A stretch of 64,000 nucleotides of DNA from DAIOEK01 sp036746315 (GCA_036746315.1 DAIOEK010000006.1:32459-96458); one strand, 5' to 3'. Counted from the stretch's first letter, positions 53,625-62,104 are shown. Translations and numbers: made by a program. The notes: generated by a model not told the origin, from the letters alone.

Positions 53625-54458
53625 TCAATACTCGAGGGTCAGGGCAGCCCAGGTGCAATCGACACGGCTGCCCGAGGATTTGATCTCGAAGCGCGTTTCC
53701 ACCTCTGCGCCGGGCAGGGCGCTGATCAGATCGCCGCTTTTGATAATGTTGGTGAGCGCCGTGGAGGTTGACGACATCTCGATGATGGTGGTGCTGTTGG
53801 TGGTGTCGTACAGCCGCGCATAGGCGGTGCCGCTGGAGGCGATGAGGTTCGCCACCAGGTAGGCGGTTTTGGCGCCCTGTTTGAGCAGACTCAGGTTCAG
53901 CCGTTGCCGGCAGACCAGCGAGCCGTTGTAGGATGTGGAGGTGGTATAGGTATTCTGCCCGTGGAGCGTGATCACCTCCACGCGGCTGCCGCCGAGGATG
54001 CCCTGGTAGGTGACGATGGAGGTGTCATCCAGCGCCGAGCCATCCCAGCGGCAGGAACCGATGAGGCGCTGGTCGACGCTCTCGGCGGGGTTGGTGTTGA
54101 CTGAGAGGGTGAACGCCGACGAACCCGGCACCCGGTTGGCAAAGACATACCAGGTGGCGCTGGGTCCGCTGAAGGAATTGGAGGGCAGATCCACCTGGGC
54201 GGCTGCCTGGCACATGTAACCGTTGATCATCAGGGTGGGCGGAAAGAGCGGATCGACCGGCACGCGCAGGCGGTTGGTGGGGATGCTGACCAGTTGCAGC
54301 CCCGAAATGTAGCGGTTGAGGAATTGTCCCAGCGGAACGGCATCGCTGGCGATGGCGCCGAAACGCAGGGCATCGGCGCGCAGGCGGTTGTATTGCAGGT
54401 AGCTGGTCGGCTGCCCGGCAGAGACATCCAACGAAGCGGGGTAAATGGGTGCGGTCAT
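53625..54458 (-). CDS. Tail- or spike-like structural protein
   Basis: 277 residues. Opens with PASLDVSAGQPTSYLQYNRLRADALRFG, a pattern of phage tail fibre or baseplate proteins; the rest is Ser/Thr-rich beta structure. GGAG precedes ATG 54458, two bases from the previous stop. Call by style and position only. Confidence 0.5.
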   Translation of the reverse strand: MTAPIYPASLDVSAGQPTSYLQYNRLRADALRFGAIASDAVPLGQFLNRYISGLQLVSIPTNRLRVPVDPLFPPTLMINGYMCQAAAQVDLPSNSFSGPSATWYVFANRVPGSSAFTLSVNTNPAESVDQRLIGSCRWDGSALDDTSIVTYQGILGGSRVEVITLHGQNTYTTSTSYNGSLVCRQRLNLSLLKQGAKTAYLVANLIASSGTAYARLYDTTNSTTIIEMSSTSTALTNIIKSGDLISALPGAEVETRFEIKSSGSRVDCTWAALTLEY

Positions 54459-54459
54459 A

Positions 54460-54966
54460 TCAGGCTCTCCAGTAGCTGTTGTTCCAGTTCATATCTCCGG
54501 CGTAGTCGTCCTCCACCCAGTAGGAGCGTTCGTAGCGGTCGCGATCCGCCGGGGCGAAGATGTCGCCATCCGAAGAAAGCTGGATGGTGATGCGGTTGGC
54601 GCCGCCCGCCCGTTCTTCGAGCGCGTAATTGCCCGAAGAGTACAATCCACTGAAAACGCCCTCGCGGGTCACCAGCCCGATATCCGCGCGCTGGTTGAGC
54701 AGGTCGAACAGGCGGGCATACATCTCGGCGGCGGTGCGCTCTTCAGATGAGCCGTCCGGGCGCACCAGACCATCCGCCAGCAGCACGGTGAAGGTGATGG
54801 TCTGTTGATCCTGGTAGTCGCCATCCGCCTGTTTGTACGCCGAGCGGAAAACGTTGACCGCGCCGCGCGCCAGGCGTGAACGGTCGAGCAGGTAGCCCTG
54901 GGGGGTGCCATCCGCCACCTGCTGGTGATAGAGGACGATATCGCAATCGGTTCCGGGTTCCGGCAT
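54460..54966 (-). CDS. Unknown protein of the phage-type block, possibly tail-associated
   Basis: 168 residues. YKQADGDYQDQQTITFTVLLADGLV and RITIQLSSDGD suggest beta structure; the C-terminus is rich in Asp, Trp and Tyr. GGAGG precedes ATG 54966. Not recognised. Confidence 0.5.
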   Translation of the reverse strand: MPEPGTDCDIVLYHQQVADGTPQGYLLDRSRLARGAVNVFRSAYKQADGDYQDQQTITFTVLLADGLVRPDGSSEERTAAEMYARLFDLLNQRADIGLVTREGVFSGLYSSGNYALEERAGGANRITIQLSSDGDIFAPADRDRYERSYWVEDDYAGDMNWNNSYWRA

Positions 54967-54975
54967 GCTGCCTCC

Positions 54976-55746
54976 TTAGGCGGTTGGGCTGCCGTTCCCC
55001 GCCCAGCGCAGCAGGTCGGCGACCTCGCCGCGGAAGATGTTGACATCCGGACGGGAGGAGATGCCGGGCAGGGTGAAGCGGTCTCCGCTGCACTGCCAGA
55101 AGGTGTACGGCTGGCAGCCGGGAGGATGCGGAACGGCATGGGGTTGGGCGGCTTTTGTATAAAGGTCAGACCAGTTGATCGCAGCCGGCAGGTCGCGCCA
55201 GTAGGGGTACTGCGCCAGCCACAGCGGATATTCCGGCAGCCAGTTGAGCATGGGGCGGGCGTATTGCAGCACGAAAGATGTGCGGGTGTAGATGACCAGC
55301 CGCTTCTCGGGGTATTCCTTGCGGATCAGGGCTGCTACGGTGCGGGCGTTCTGCGAAATGCGGCTGGGACTGATGCGCGGCGGCAGCGGCGGCTTGCGCG
55401 CGCCCTTGCGTTTGCCGCTGGCGACCACATTAGACTGGTTAGACCACTTATTCCAATCCGACCAGTACTGTTCCACATCCAGGCAGAGGAACTGCCAGGG
55501 CAGGGTGCGGATGCTGTTAAGGAAAAAGCTGACCTGGGCTTCATCGGGGCGCAGGGGATCAGACCAGTGGTACACCCCGCAGGTCAGACCGGCGGCACGC
55601 GCTCGGGTGAGGTGTTCCTCTAACGAGCGGTCGCGCAGGTAATCGCCCTGGGTGGCTTTGACGATGGCGAACTCCACCCCCTGTTGCTTGAGGTATGTCC
55701 AGTCGATCTTTTCGTCGTAACGTGAGACGTCTATGCCGAGGATCAT
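54976..55746 (-). CDS. GH25 lysozyme (phage endolysin)
   Basis: 256 residues from ATG 55746 (GGGGAG six bases upstream). GIDVSRYDEKIDW at the start and FLCLDVEQYW carry the Asp and Glu catalytic residues of GH25 muramidases; QPYTFWQCSGD and DVNIFRG close the barrel. No signal peptide, as expected if released by a holin, one of which may be the membrane protein upstream. No separate wall-binding domain. It cuts the beta-1,4 bond of peptidoglycan. Confidence 0.9.
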   Translation of the reverse strand: MILGIDVSRYDEKIDWTYLKQQGVEFAIVKATQGDYLRDRSLEEHLTRARAAGLTCGVYHWSDPLRPDEAQVSFFLNSIRTLPWQFLCLDVEQYWSDWNKWSNQSNVVASGKRKGARKPPLPPRISPSRISQNARTVAALIRKEYPEKRLVIYTRTSFVLQYARPMLNWLPEYPLWLAQYPYWRDLPAAINWSDLYTKAAQPHAVPHPPGCQPYTFWQCSGDRFTLPGISSRPDVNIFRGEVADLLRWAGNGSPTA

Positions 55747-55760
55747 ACTGCGCTCCCCAT

Positions 55761-56174
55761 TTAGTTGAACGCCCAGCCGCTGCCCCAGCACTCCACGTCG
55801 GCTGCCCGCGAACGGGCGGATTTGACGGTGCCGAGCAGACGGTCGAAGCGCAGCAGCAGGCGGCTGCCCAGGCTGGTGACGCCCTCGGGCAGTTCCCCCT
55901 GCAGGTTGAAATGCTGCTGGCGGTCGATGGTTTTGGCGGCGGCAATGTACCCGGCGGCGCCGAGCACCAGAATGCCGCAGTCGTCCTCCGGCACTGAAGT
56001 CCGCTCGGCTTCATCCAGCCCGCTGATGGTTTCGGACATGCCGCTGTACGCGCTGTATTCGCGCAGCGCAATGCGCACACCCTCACGGATCAGTTCGCTG
56101 GAAAAGGTGAGCCGGGTGAGGTCTTGCAGCAGCGACGACACACGCTGTTCCAGATTTTGATAATCGATGTTCAT
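55761..56174 (-). CDS. Head-tail connector-like protein
   Basis: 137 residues, mostly helical (YQNLEQRVSSLLQDLTRLTFSSELIREGVRIALREYS), similar in style to gp6-type head-completion proteins. ATG 56174 overlaps the stop of the gene before it (ATGA). A call by length, helicity and position. Confidence 0.5.
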   Translation of the reverse strand: MNIDYQNLEQRVSSLLQDLTRLTFSSELIREGVRIALREYSAYSGMSETISGLDEAERTSVPEDDCGILVLGAAGYIAAAKTIDRQQHFNLQGELPEGVTSLGSRLLLRFDRLLGTVKSARSRAADVECWGSGWAFN

Positions 56175-56371
56175 GGTTGCCTCCGTGGGTCATCCGGTGG
56201 AATGGAGATTTTTGCCCCGGAGGGCAGGAGGATGACCAGCCTGCCTTCCGGGTAGGTTTTCCAGCCGAGCAGGTCTTCGACCCGGCAGTTGTATTCGCGG
56301 CAGAGCGTTGCCAGCCTTTCGGCTGCGGATGGGGCTGCCGCCGCGCGGGGTGGGTTGGGCTTACGCGGCAT
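56171..56371 (-). CDS. Small protein between holin-like and connector genes
   Basis: 66 residues from ATG 56371. LATLCREYNCRVEDLLGWKTYPEGRLVIL; possibly a small DNA- or capsid-binding fold. It overlaps the end of the holin-like gene by 11 bases. No family recognised. Confidence 0.55.
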   Translation of the reverse strand: MPRKPNPPRAAAAPSAAERLATLCREYNCRVEDLLGWKTYPEGRLVILLPSGAKISIPPDDPRRQP

Positions 56372-56747
56372 GTGCGTCGCTCCGCACGGCGAGACCATCC
56401 TGCACACCGGTGCCGAAGATATAGGCGGAGAGGGTGAGGATGATGGCGCTGAGCTGTTCATCCGCCAGGGGAAAGCCGGGCAGTAGTGCGCGGATGAGGA
56501 TGAGCGCCAGCCCGCTGACCGCTCCCCAGAATTTGCGCGATCGCAGCAATCCGCGCAGGGTGTCGGTCAAGCCGGCGGATGGTTTGCCCTCCACCGCGGT
56601 GCCGCAGATATAGGCGGCGCTGAGCACTGCCAGTTCGGTGAGCGGGGTGGCGAGGTCGGGCAGACCGGGCAGCCAGGCGGCTGCCATGACCATCAGCAGG
56701 CTGATGAGAGCTGCCCAGAACTTACGGGATATCCAGATGGTTTGCAA
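56361..56747 (-). CDS. Holin-like membrane protein, internally duplicated
   Basis: 128 residues from TTG 56747 behind AGGAGG. Two copies of a two-helix unit: SRKFWAALISLL...YICGTAVEG (about 7-54) and SRKFWGAVSGLA...YIFGTGVQDG (about 69-118), giving four membrane helices. Paired with GH25 lysozyme two genes on, so a holin or pore role is likely; not proven. Confidence 0.65.
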   Translation of the reverse strand: MQTIWISRKFWAALISLLMVMAAAWLPGLPDLATPLTELAVLSAAYICGTAVEGKPSAGLTDTLRGLLRSRKFWGAVSGLALILIRALLPGFPLADEQLSAIILTLSAYIFGTGVQDGLAVRSDAHAA

Positions 56748-56855
56748 TTTTCCTCCTGTGTTTGCTGTTTTGTGACGAGGGTCGGACGATTGAATTTCGG
56801 ATGGGTTTAGTCCCTCCTTCCCCCCGCCAGGCAGGGGGAAGGAACGCGGAAGGTT

Positions 56856-58793
56856 TTAAGCCACATTGCTCTTGTGCAGCGGACGGTAGTCGTTCACCCA
56901 CACCGCCAGGAAGTGGCGTACCTTCAGGCGGTGCTCGTCGTTGGTAAAGACGGCGTGGTTCAGCTCATCTCCGGCAATGAACACCTCGGGCATCAGACCG
57001 AAACGCTCGGCAATGAAAATGGCGGGCGCAATGCGCGGATCACAGACCGCCGCCCAGTCGCCGGCATCGGTCCACTCGGGCACGGTGATCACGTCTCCGG
57101 GCTGACCGCGCTGCTGGTTCTCGCTGTAGATGTTGGCGGCGTTCTCAAGCGAGGGGTAGAGGATCTTCATGGCGATGAGTTGCAGATTGCGCGGCGCCAG
57201 CAGGTAGCGCGGATTGACCGCCATGCGCGGACCCGTGCCGTAAACCCCCGCGGCGTTCTTGACCAGCAGCGGCTGGTTGTAGACTGCGGTGCACACCACC
57301 TCCCACTCGGCGGCGCTCAGCGCCGTGGTGAGCAGATTCTTGTGCCCGCCCGCGCCGCTGACGGCGCTGTTGTTGAACAGCGCTCCGCCATCCGCCATCT
57401 GCGGACCGGTGCCGTTGCCCTGGGTGAAAAGCGCCGCCACCAGCGCGCTGATCTTGCGCAGACCGGCGGCTGCCAGTTCGCGCGGATAGGCGCGCAGTTT
57501 GCGGGTTTCATCGCGGTCGATCAGTTCGAGGGTGAGTGGAATGTAGCCGCCGTACTTCTTCCAGTCGGCGGTTTCGGGGCTGTCGCCGATCTCCAGTTCG
57601 GTGTAGGCGGCGCCTTCTTCCACTTCTGGCAGGCTGCCCACCGTGCCGATGAGCGTGCCCGTGATCTGCTGCAGGCTGCTGAAATGCTCCACGCTCACGA
57701 TGCGTTCCCACCAGTTGTAACCGGCTTTGCCCAGTTCATCCCAGCGGTTGGCGACGATCTTGTTGAGCGAGTTCTTGACCAGCCCGCTGAAATCGGCGGT
57801 GGTGGCAAGCTGCATGCGTTCGGGGTGATATCCGCCGTGCAGGTCGCTGTCTCCGGTGAGCGCCAGGTAAAGCTCGCGGATGCCGCCCAACCGGGCGGGG
57901 TGCAGGTTTTCCATGCCGGGCTGGCGGGGCGCGCCGAGCAGATCGTCGCAGGCGGCTTGCAGCTGGTCGCGGGTATCCGCCATCTGGGTGATGCGGTTGG
58001 GCCCGTGGATGGCGCCGCCGGGGTTCAGTTCGGCGGCAAGCTGCTGGCAGCTCTGGATGTGCCGGTTCAATTCGGCGGGGTCGAAAATGCGTCCGGCAAA
58101 GTGGGTGCGCACCTGTCCGGCGAGCGGCAGGGGCAGCCGGGCGGCGGAGAGGGCGGTTTCGAGCAGCATGGTGCACATCTGCTGATGCAGGGCTTCCGCC
58201 GCGACGGGAACGGGCGGCTGGTCGGCGTCTTCCTGCAGTGGGTGGCTGACCTGCTGCGGAAGCTCGGGCTGTGGAACAAGTTCGGTCATGGGTGGGTTTT
58301 CTCCTTGTGGGTTGAGACCTGCCGGCAGGGCGAGGAACATGCCCCCGCGGGCAGGCTGGGTGACGAGATCCAGCGAGTAAACCTTGCGGATCTCCAGCAC
58401 TTCGCGGTCCGCCGCGGTGAACAGCAGATCGGCCGAGAACCCCAGCGGCGGACGGGGTTCGGGCAGGGCGAGCCACTCGCTGCCGGTTTGCATCAGCAGA
58501 CGGGAGGCTGGACCCTGGGGGATGAGCCGCAGGGCAATGCCCTCTTTTTCGGGCAGCCATTGCGGTTTGCGGCAGACGCCCGCCAGATCGCGCACCGAGC
58601 GCGGCATGTGGGGCAGCGGATTGTGATCGATGTAGCAGGGCAGTTGATCCCAATAGGGCAGGGATTTTTGCAGCACGGCGGCGGAAAAATGCCAGCCGTT
58701 GCCCTCTCCGCTGGTGATGGCGAGCACCTGGTAGGCTTGCCCCTCGAGGGGCTGGATGGCGGTGGCTTGCAGGCAAATGCGGTGTAGTGTCAC
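56856..58793 (-). CDS. Prohead protease - major capsid protein fusion
   Basis: 645 residues from GTG 58793 (AAAGG upstream). The first part (about 15-175) looks like a Mu-I/S78-type prohead protease: WHFSAAVLQKSLPYWDQLPCYIDH, RSVRDLAGVCRKPQW and EIRKVYSLDLVTQPA. Residues about 180-300 are a Pro/Gln-rich, helical scaffold-like stretch. The last part (about 300-645) is major-capsid-like: NWWERIVSVEHFSSLQQITG, GGYIPLTLELIDRDETRKL and PRYLLAPRNLQLIAM. Such fusions occur in phages. The frame is intact. Confidence 0.75.
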   Translation of the reverse strand: MTLHRICLQATAIQPLEGQAYQVLAITSGEGNGWHFSAAVLQKSLPYWDQLPCYIDHNPLPHMPRSVRDLAGVCRKPQWLPEKEGIALRLIPQGPASRLLMQTGSEWLALPEPRPPLGFSADLLFTAADREVLEIRKVYSLDLVTQPARGGMFLALPAGLNPQGENPPMTELVPQPELPQQVSHPLQEDADQPPVPVAAEALHQQMCTMLLETALSAARLPLPLAGQVRTHFAGRIFDPAELNRHIQSCQQLAAELNPGGAIHGPNRITQMADTRDQLQAACDDLLGAPRQPGMENLHPARLGGIRELYLALTGDSDLHGGYHPERMQLATTADFSGLVKNSLNKIVANRWDELGKAGYNWWERIVSVEHFSSLQQITGTLIGTVGSLPEVEEGAAYTELEIGDSPETADWKKYGGYIPLTLELIDRDETRKLRAYPRELAAAGLRKISALVAALFTQGNGTGPQMADGGALFNNSAVSGAGGHKNLLTTALSAAEWEVVCTAVYNQPLLVKNAAGVYGTGPRMAVNPRYLLAPRNLQLIAMKILYPSLENAANIYSENQQRGQPGDVITVPEWTDAGDWAAVCDPRIAPAIFIAERFGLMPEVFIAGDELNHAVFTNDEHRLKVRHFLAVWVNDYRPLHKSNVA

Positions 58794-58819
58794 GGGTGGA
58801 CCTTTCTGTTTCGAGTTGT

Positions 58820-60121
58820 TTATTTAAGTTGGGCGTCCTTGCCCCTGCGCAGCATCTCCTCCACGTCGGTGACCTCGCCGGAGAAGCGGTACGCCAGGCG
58901 CAGCAGTTCGGCATCGTCGATGAGACCGCGGTCGCGCAGACTGCTGAAGGCGCGGATGATGCCCTCCGCCGCGGATGCCAGGTCGCCGTTGTCGCGCGCG
59001 CTGATATCGGTGCCCTGCACGCTGATCTCCGCCGCCGGGTCGAGGCTGCGGTCGATCTGCGCCCGGCGGGCGAGGACAATGCCTGCCAGGTCGCGGATCA
59101 TCCACAGGAACCAGCGCTGGCGCTGTTCGAAGTGGCGGAAGGTCGGCCCGCCGGCGCTCTCGGCGGTGGTGCGGGTGGCGCCCTCCGGTTCGGCAAGGAA
59201 GTGCATGGGCAAACCGGCGCCCGCGGCAATGATGCGCTTGATCGCCAGACCATCCTCGCCCGCCTCGGTGGATGCCAGGTTGGGTTGGATGACGCTCCAG
59301 GTTTCGCTTTCGTCGGTAACGAGGATCGAACCGGGGTTGGGGGCGGCGCGGTTGAGCGCGGTCTGGCGGTTGTGGCGTTCCTGCTCGTTGGTGAAGGCAG
59401 CCTTCACCTGATAGAGAAATGCCTGGCGGTAACGGTTGAGGCGAACGCGGTCTTCGAGCCAGGCGGAGTAGCGCGCCAGCCATTTGAGCAGCGGGGCAAG
59501 ATCCGGCTCGCCGCGCAGGGCGCCCACCGGACGGTTGATGGCATAATGGCGCACCACCGGCGCGAAGGGCAGTTCCTCGCTGCCCGCAGCGGAGGGCTGC
59601 CACGCCTGCCAGGTCGTACCGCCCCCGGCAATCGCGGAGGGATACTCGCTGAAGGCAGTCTCCTGCTCGATGTCGTTGGCGGCGGTGTGGATGTGCTGCA
59701 CCTGCACCGCGGGCAGCGCGCGCAGGTAGCTCATGCCGGCGGGGTCGCTGGAGAGGATGACGAAGATCTCGCCCGAGCGCACCAGCTCTTCACACCATTC
59801 GCTGCAGCGCACATCCATGCGGTTAAGGGGGTGATTCCACCACTGGCGCAGAAAGCGGTTGACAGCAGGATGCTTGCTGGAAAGGGTGATGCCGCCGCCC
59901 ACCACGTACTGGCTGGTGAGTTCCACAATGCGGCGCGCCAGCGGGTTGGTCTGCCAGGCTTCCAGCGATTGGCGCAGCAGTTCCTGGCGGTCGGCGGGGT
60001 AACGTTCGCGGGTTTCGCCTGCCCCGGCGGGATACTCGTAGAAACCATCGCTGAGCGAGACTGCCAGTTTTTCGCGCCGGGCGGTTCTGGGGCGGGTGAA
60101 GAGTTGGCTGAGGATGGACAT
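58820..60121 (-). CDS. Phage portal protein
   Basis: 433 residues from ATG 60121 behind GGAGG. N-terminal AWQTNPLARRIVELTSQYVVGGG, wing region with SGEIFVIL, stem IKRIIAAGAGLPMHFLAEP followed by GPTFRHFEQRQRWFLWMIRDLAG, in the order of phage portal proteins. Portals form the ring through which DNA enters the head. Here it is the first gene of the block, and no terminase gene lies upstream. Confidence 0.8.
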   Translation of the reverse strand: MSILSQLFTRPRTARREKLAVSLSDGFYEYPAGAGETRERYPADRQELLRQSLEAWQTNPLARRIVELTSQYVVGGGITLSSKHPAVNRFLRQWWNHPLNRMDVRCSEWCEELVRSGEIFVILSSDPAGMSYLRALPAVQVQHIHTAANDIEQETAFSEYPSAIAGGGTTWQAWQPSAAGSEELPFAPVVRHYAINRPVGALRGEPDLAPLLKWLARYSAWLEDRVRLNRYRQAFLYQVKAAFTNEQERHNRQTALNRAAPNPGSILVTDESETWSVIQPNLASTEAGEDGLAIKRIIAAGAGLPMHFLAEPEGATRTTAESAGGPTFRHFEQRQRWFLWMIRDLAGIVLARRAQIDRSLDPAAEISVQGTDISARDNGDLASAAEGIIRAFSSLRDRGLIDDAELLRLAYRFSGEVTDVEEMLRRGKDAQLK

Positions 60122-60135
60122 GTGCCTCCGTAAAT

Positions 60136-60204
60136 AGAATATTTGTTCTATATTTGTTTATAACGGAAGACGGGGGCGGAGTCAACCTGTCACTTGTGAC
60201 AAGA
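60136..60204. promoter_or_regulatory. Candidate operator cluster upstream of the phage-type block
   Basis: Near-palindrome AGAATATTTGTTCT (60136-60149, one mismatch from a Gram-positive-type LexA box core), direct repeats ATATTTGTT at 60139 and 60150 (11 bases apart, one helical turn), and TGTCAC/GTGACA (60188-60201) overlapping CTTGTGACAAG. All lie between the portal start and the divergent hicB gene. No repressor gene is in the window. Confidence 0.5.
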
Positions 60205-60276
60205 AAATGTTGAATAGGTATAAGCTGGTATTAATTAAGATAGAATCAATGCATGATTCATAAGACGGGGTGAAAG

Positions 60277-60486
60277 ATGATGGAATATAAGGGTTACGTT
60301 GCCCGGGTGGATTTTGACGATGAAGAGGGGATTTTTCATGGCGAGGTGGTCAACCTGCGCGATGTGATCACCTTTCTGGGCGCCTGCGTGGATGAACTGT
60401 GCCATGCGCTGGCTGAATCCGTAGAAGATTATCTGGCGTTCTGCGCCGAGCGCAGTGAGGAACCGGATAAACCGTACAAAGGATAG
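60277..60486 (+). pseudogene. Truncated orphan HicB-type antitoxin
   Basis: 69 residues. YVARVDFDDEEGIFHGEVVNLRDVITFLGACVDEL and SVEDYLAFCAERSEEPDKPYKG match the N-terminal domain of HicB, but the frame stops at PYKG, where full proteins continue into a ribbon-helix-helix DNA-binding end. No HicA toxin gene lies on either side, and the downstream bases do not encode the missing part in another frame. It may be a relic, or a small anti-toxin survivor. Confidence 0.75.
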
Positions 60487-60632
60487 CCTGTATAGTGTAC
60501 TAACTCTGATATACGTCGTCAGATTGTGCTCGAATCCAATCACAGTGAGCTGAGCATCATCAAATGAAACGACAAAAAGGAATAAGTGAAAAAGCCAAAA
60601 ACAATTGAATATCAAGCCAAGAGGGAAACGAC

Positions 60633-61205
60633 ATGAGTGCATTAGGTGAAGAAGAATTAAAGATTAAGTGTTCTAATTTACTCAAAAATGATTTTAATAT
60701 TGCTGAAAATCTCTGCGGTTTTGACATGATATACAAAAAGAAAGTCATCATTGATTTTATGATTTTCCCAAAAGAACATCTGATTGAGAATGGATTTGAT
60801 CCCGTTTGGTTTGGCTTAGAAGTAAAACACTTTGGAGCACCTGGACAATCAGGAAAAATGTCACGATTTCTTTGGCAGTGCGTTAGTTATGTTCAATCAG
60901 AGTTTAATATAGATAATCGAGTCATTAGACCAAAGTGTGTACTTGGATTCTCTGATGTTGAAGAATCAAATCATTTTAATGCAGAGTCATTTAGAGATTA
61001 TAAGATTATGTGGTTAAGTATGGTGCGACTTGTTGCATTTGCTCATGTAGGTATACTAAAAGCAGATATCTCACCTAAAAGTACATCTACTCATAATTGG
61101 AGTATTTGGTTTAGCACATCTTTATACTTCCGTAGAAGGGATAATGATTACAATAGAATGAAATATTTCATTGAAAAAATGAACATTGGAAATTGCTCTA
61201 ATTGA
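60633..61205 (+). CDS. Candidate PD-(D/E)XK-type nuclease, AT-rich gene
   Basis: 190 residues. KVIIDFMIF (Asp41) and FGLEVKHF (Glu63, Lys65) give D-x21-ExK, the spacing of the PD-(D/E)XK active site. Soluble, no membrane segment. AGAGGGA precedes ATG 60633. Composition is far more AT-rich than neighbours (one sampled 60-base line is 37% GC against 68% in the phage block), which indicates recent arrival. It lies within 1 kb of a methyltransferase-nuclease gene, suggesting a role in restriction or defence. Fold is inferred from the motif only. Confidence 0.5.
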   Translation: MSALGEEELKIKCSNLLKNDFNIAENLCGFDMIYKKKVIIDFMIFPKEHLIENGFDPVWFGLEVKHFGAPGQSGKMSRFLWQCVSYVQSEFNIDNRVIRPKCVLGFSDVEESNHFNAESFRDYKIMWLSMVRLVAFAHVGILKADISPKSTSTHNWSIWFSTSLYFRRRDNDYNRMKYFIEKMNIGNCSN

Positions 61206-61348
61206 TTAGAAACCATGCTGAATTCGAAATATTACTGATAATTTTTATTCGATAGCAACCTTTCACAATAATATTAAGTTTATATTAACTATATTTTGCG
61301 AATTTTATAATTTAGATTCCTACAGTAGCTATGAATTTTGATGATTAT

Positions 61349-61792
61349 CTACCCCTTAATTGCTTTTTGGGCTTTGAAACTTATTTTGAGAATAGAATCT
61401 GCAAGCTTTGGACCTTCATCATATAAAGTTCCTGATGAACCATCTTCGAATTCTTTTCGTAGATGTTTTATAGAATCTCTATCGGTTTCGTCAACCAATG
61501 CCCACAAGACCCTCTCCCAAGTATAGAAAGCGCTAATAGTTTCTCCAAGTACTTTTCGGTGGTGTGCCCCTGTTGCTTCTTGGACGGCGCCTGTCCGGAA
61601 GATTGCGAGTTTATCCAATAATGCAGTGGTAGAATTAATTATGCTGATAATTTGGGAAGCTTTTTTCTCTCGTTCCCATTTTCCTTTTTCAGAATAGTAG
61701 TTAATTATTAATGGGGTGACTACACTCACTATAGCAACTATACCTGAAGTGATAACCGATATTATTCCGATGGGTGAGATTTCTGTTTCCAT
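61349..61792 (-). CDS. AT-rich hypothetical membrane-anchored protein
   Basis: 147 residues. One N-terminal helix (SPIGIISVITSGIVAIVSVVTPLII), then a helical cytosolic domain (KASQIISIINSTTALLDKLAIF, FYTWERVLWALVDETDR). GGAG precedes ATG 61792; 12 bases from the gene before it. No family recognised; the build recalls membrane effectors of defence loci, but there is no direct evidence. Confidence 0.55.
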   Translation of the reverse strand: METEISPIGIISVITSGIVAIVSVVTPLIINYYSEKGKWEREKKASQIISIINSTTALLDKLAIFRTGAVQEATGAHHRKVLGETISAFYTWERVLWALVDETDRDSIKHLRKEFEDGSSGTLYDEGPKLADSILKISFKAQKAIKG

Positions 61793-61804
61793 TTTTCTCC
61801 GCAG

Positions 61805-62104
61805 TTAAAAAACAATAAATGGTGTATGATCTTGACTTCCTTCGATAATCGCAGACAGGATTATCAAATTCAGCCTTACTAGTTTCAAATCAGGATTTAT
61901 GTCACATAATGCTTTCTGAATTTCAAAATGGAGACTTTCAAATTCTCCAAGTCGACTTTCAGTGTGTGATTTTACAAACTCTAATCCACTTGTGTACCAT
62001 TTGTTGTACACCCTGAGCAAGGTCAGTTGATCAGTATTTGAATCAAGCAATAGGATAATTTCTTTCGCTTCCTGTAGAATTGAGTTCTTATTTTTGTATT
62101 CCAT
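61805..62104 (-). CDS. AT-rich hypothetical small helical protein
   Basis: 99 residues, soluble, mostly helical (LQEAKEIILLLDSNTDQLTLLRVYNKW). GGAGG precedes ATG 62104. Lies between the methyltransferase gene (75 bases upstream) and the membrane protein, same strand, so the three may be one transcript. No family recognised. Confidence 0.55.
   Translation of the reverse strand: MEYKNKNSILQEAKEIILLLDSNTDQLTLLRVYNKWYTSGLEFVKSHTESRLGEFESLHFEIQKALCDINPDLKLVRLNLIILSAIIEGSQDHTPFIVF

Noticed and set aside
56874..58787. A 637-codon open frame on the plus strand opposite the protease-capsid gene
   Set aside because: It mirrors the GC-rich gene on the other strand, has no ribosome site and its translation is Gly/Arg/Val-rich without any recognisable motif.
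57736..59079. A 447-codon minus-strand frame overlapping both portal and capsid genes
   Set aside because: Its translation is Arg/Pro/Ser/Ala-rich, as expected of a shifted frame in GC-rich DNA, and it would conflict with two well-supported genes.
58787..60133. A 448-codon plus-strand frame opposite the portal gene
   Set aside because: Same reason; the minus-strand frame has GGAGG, portal-type sequence and fits the operon.
60188..60201. CRP-type site (TGTGA and TCACA)
   Set aside because: The arms read TGTCAC and GTGACA with a 2-base centre, which does not match the CRP spacing.
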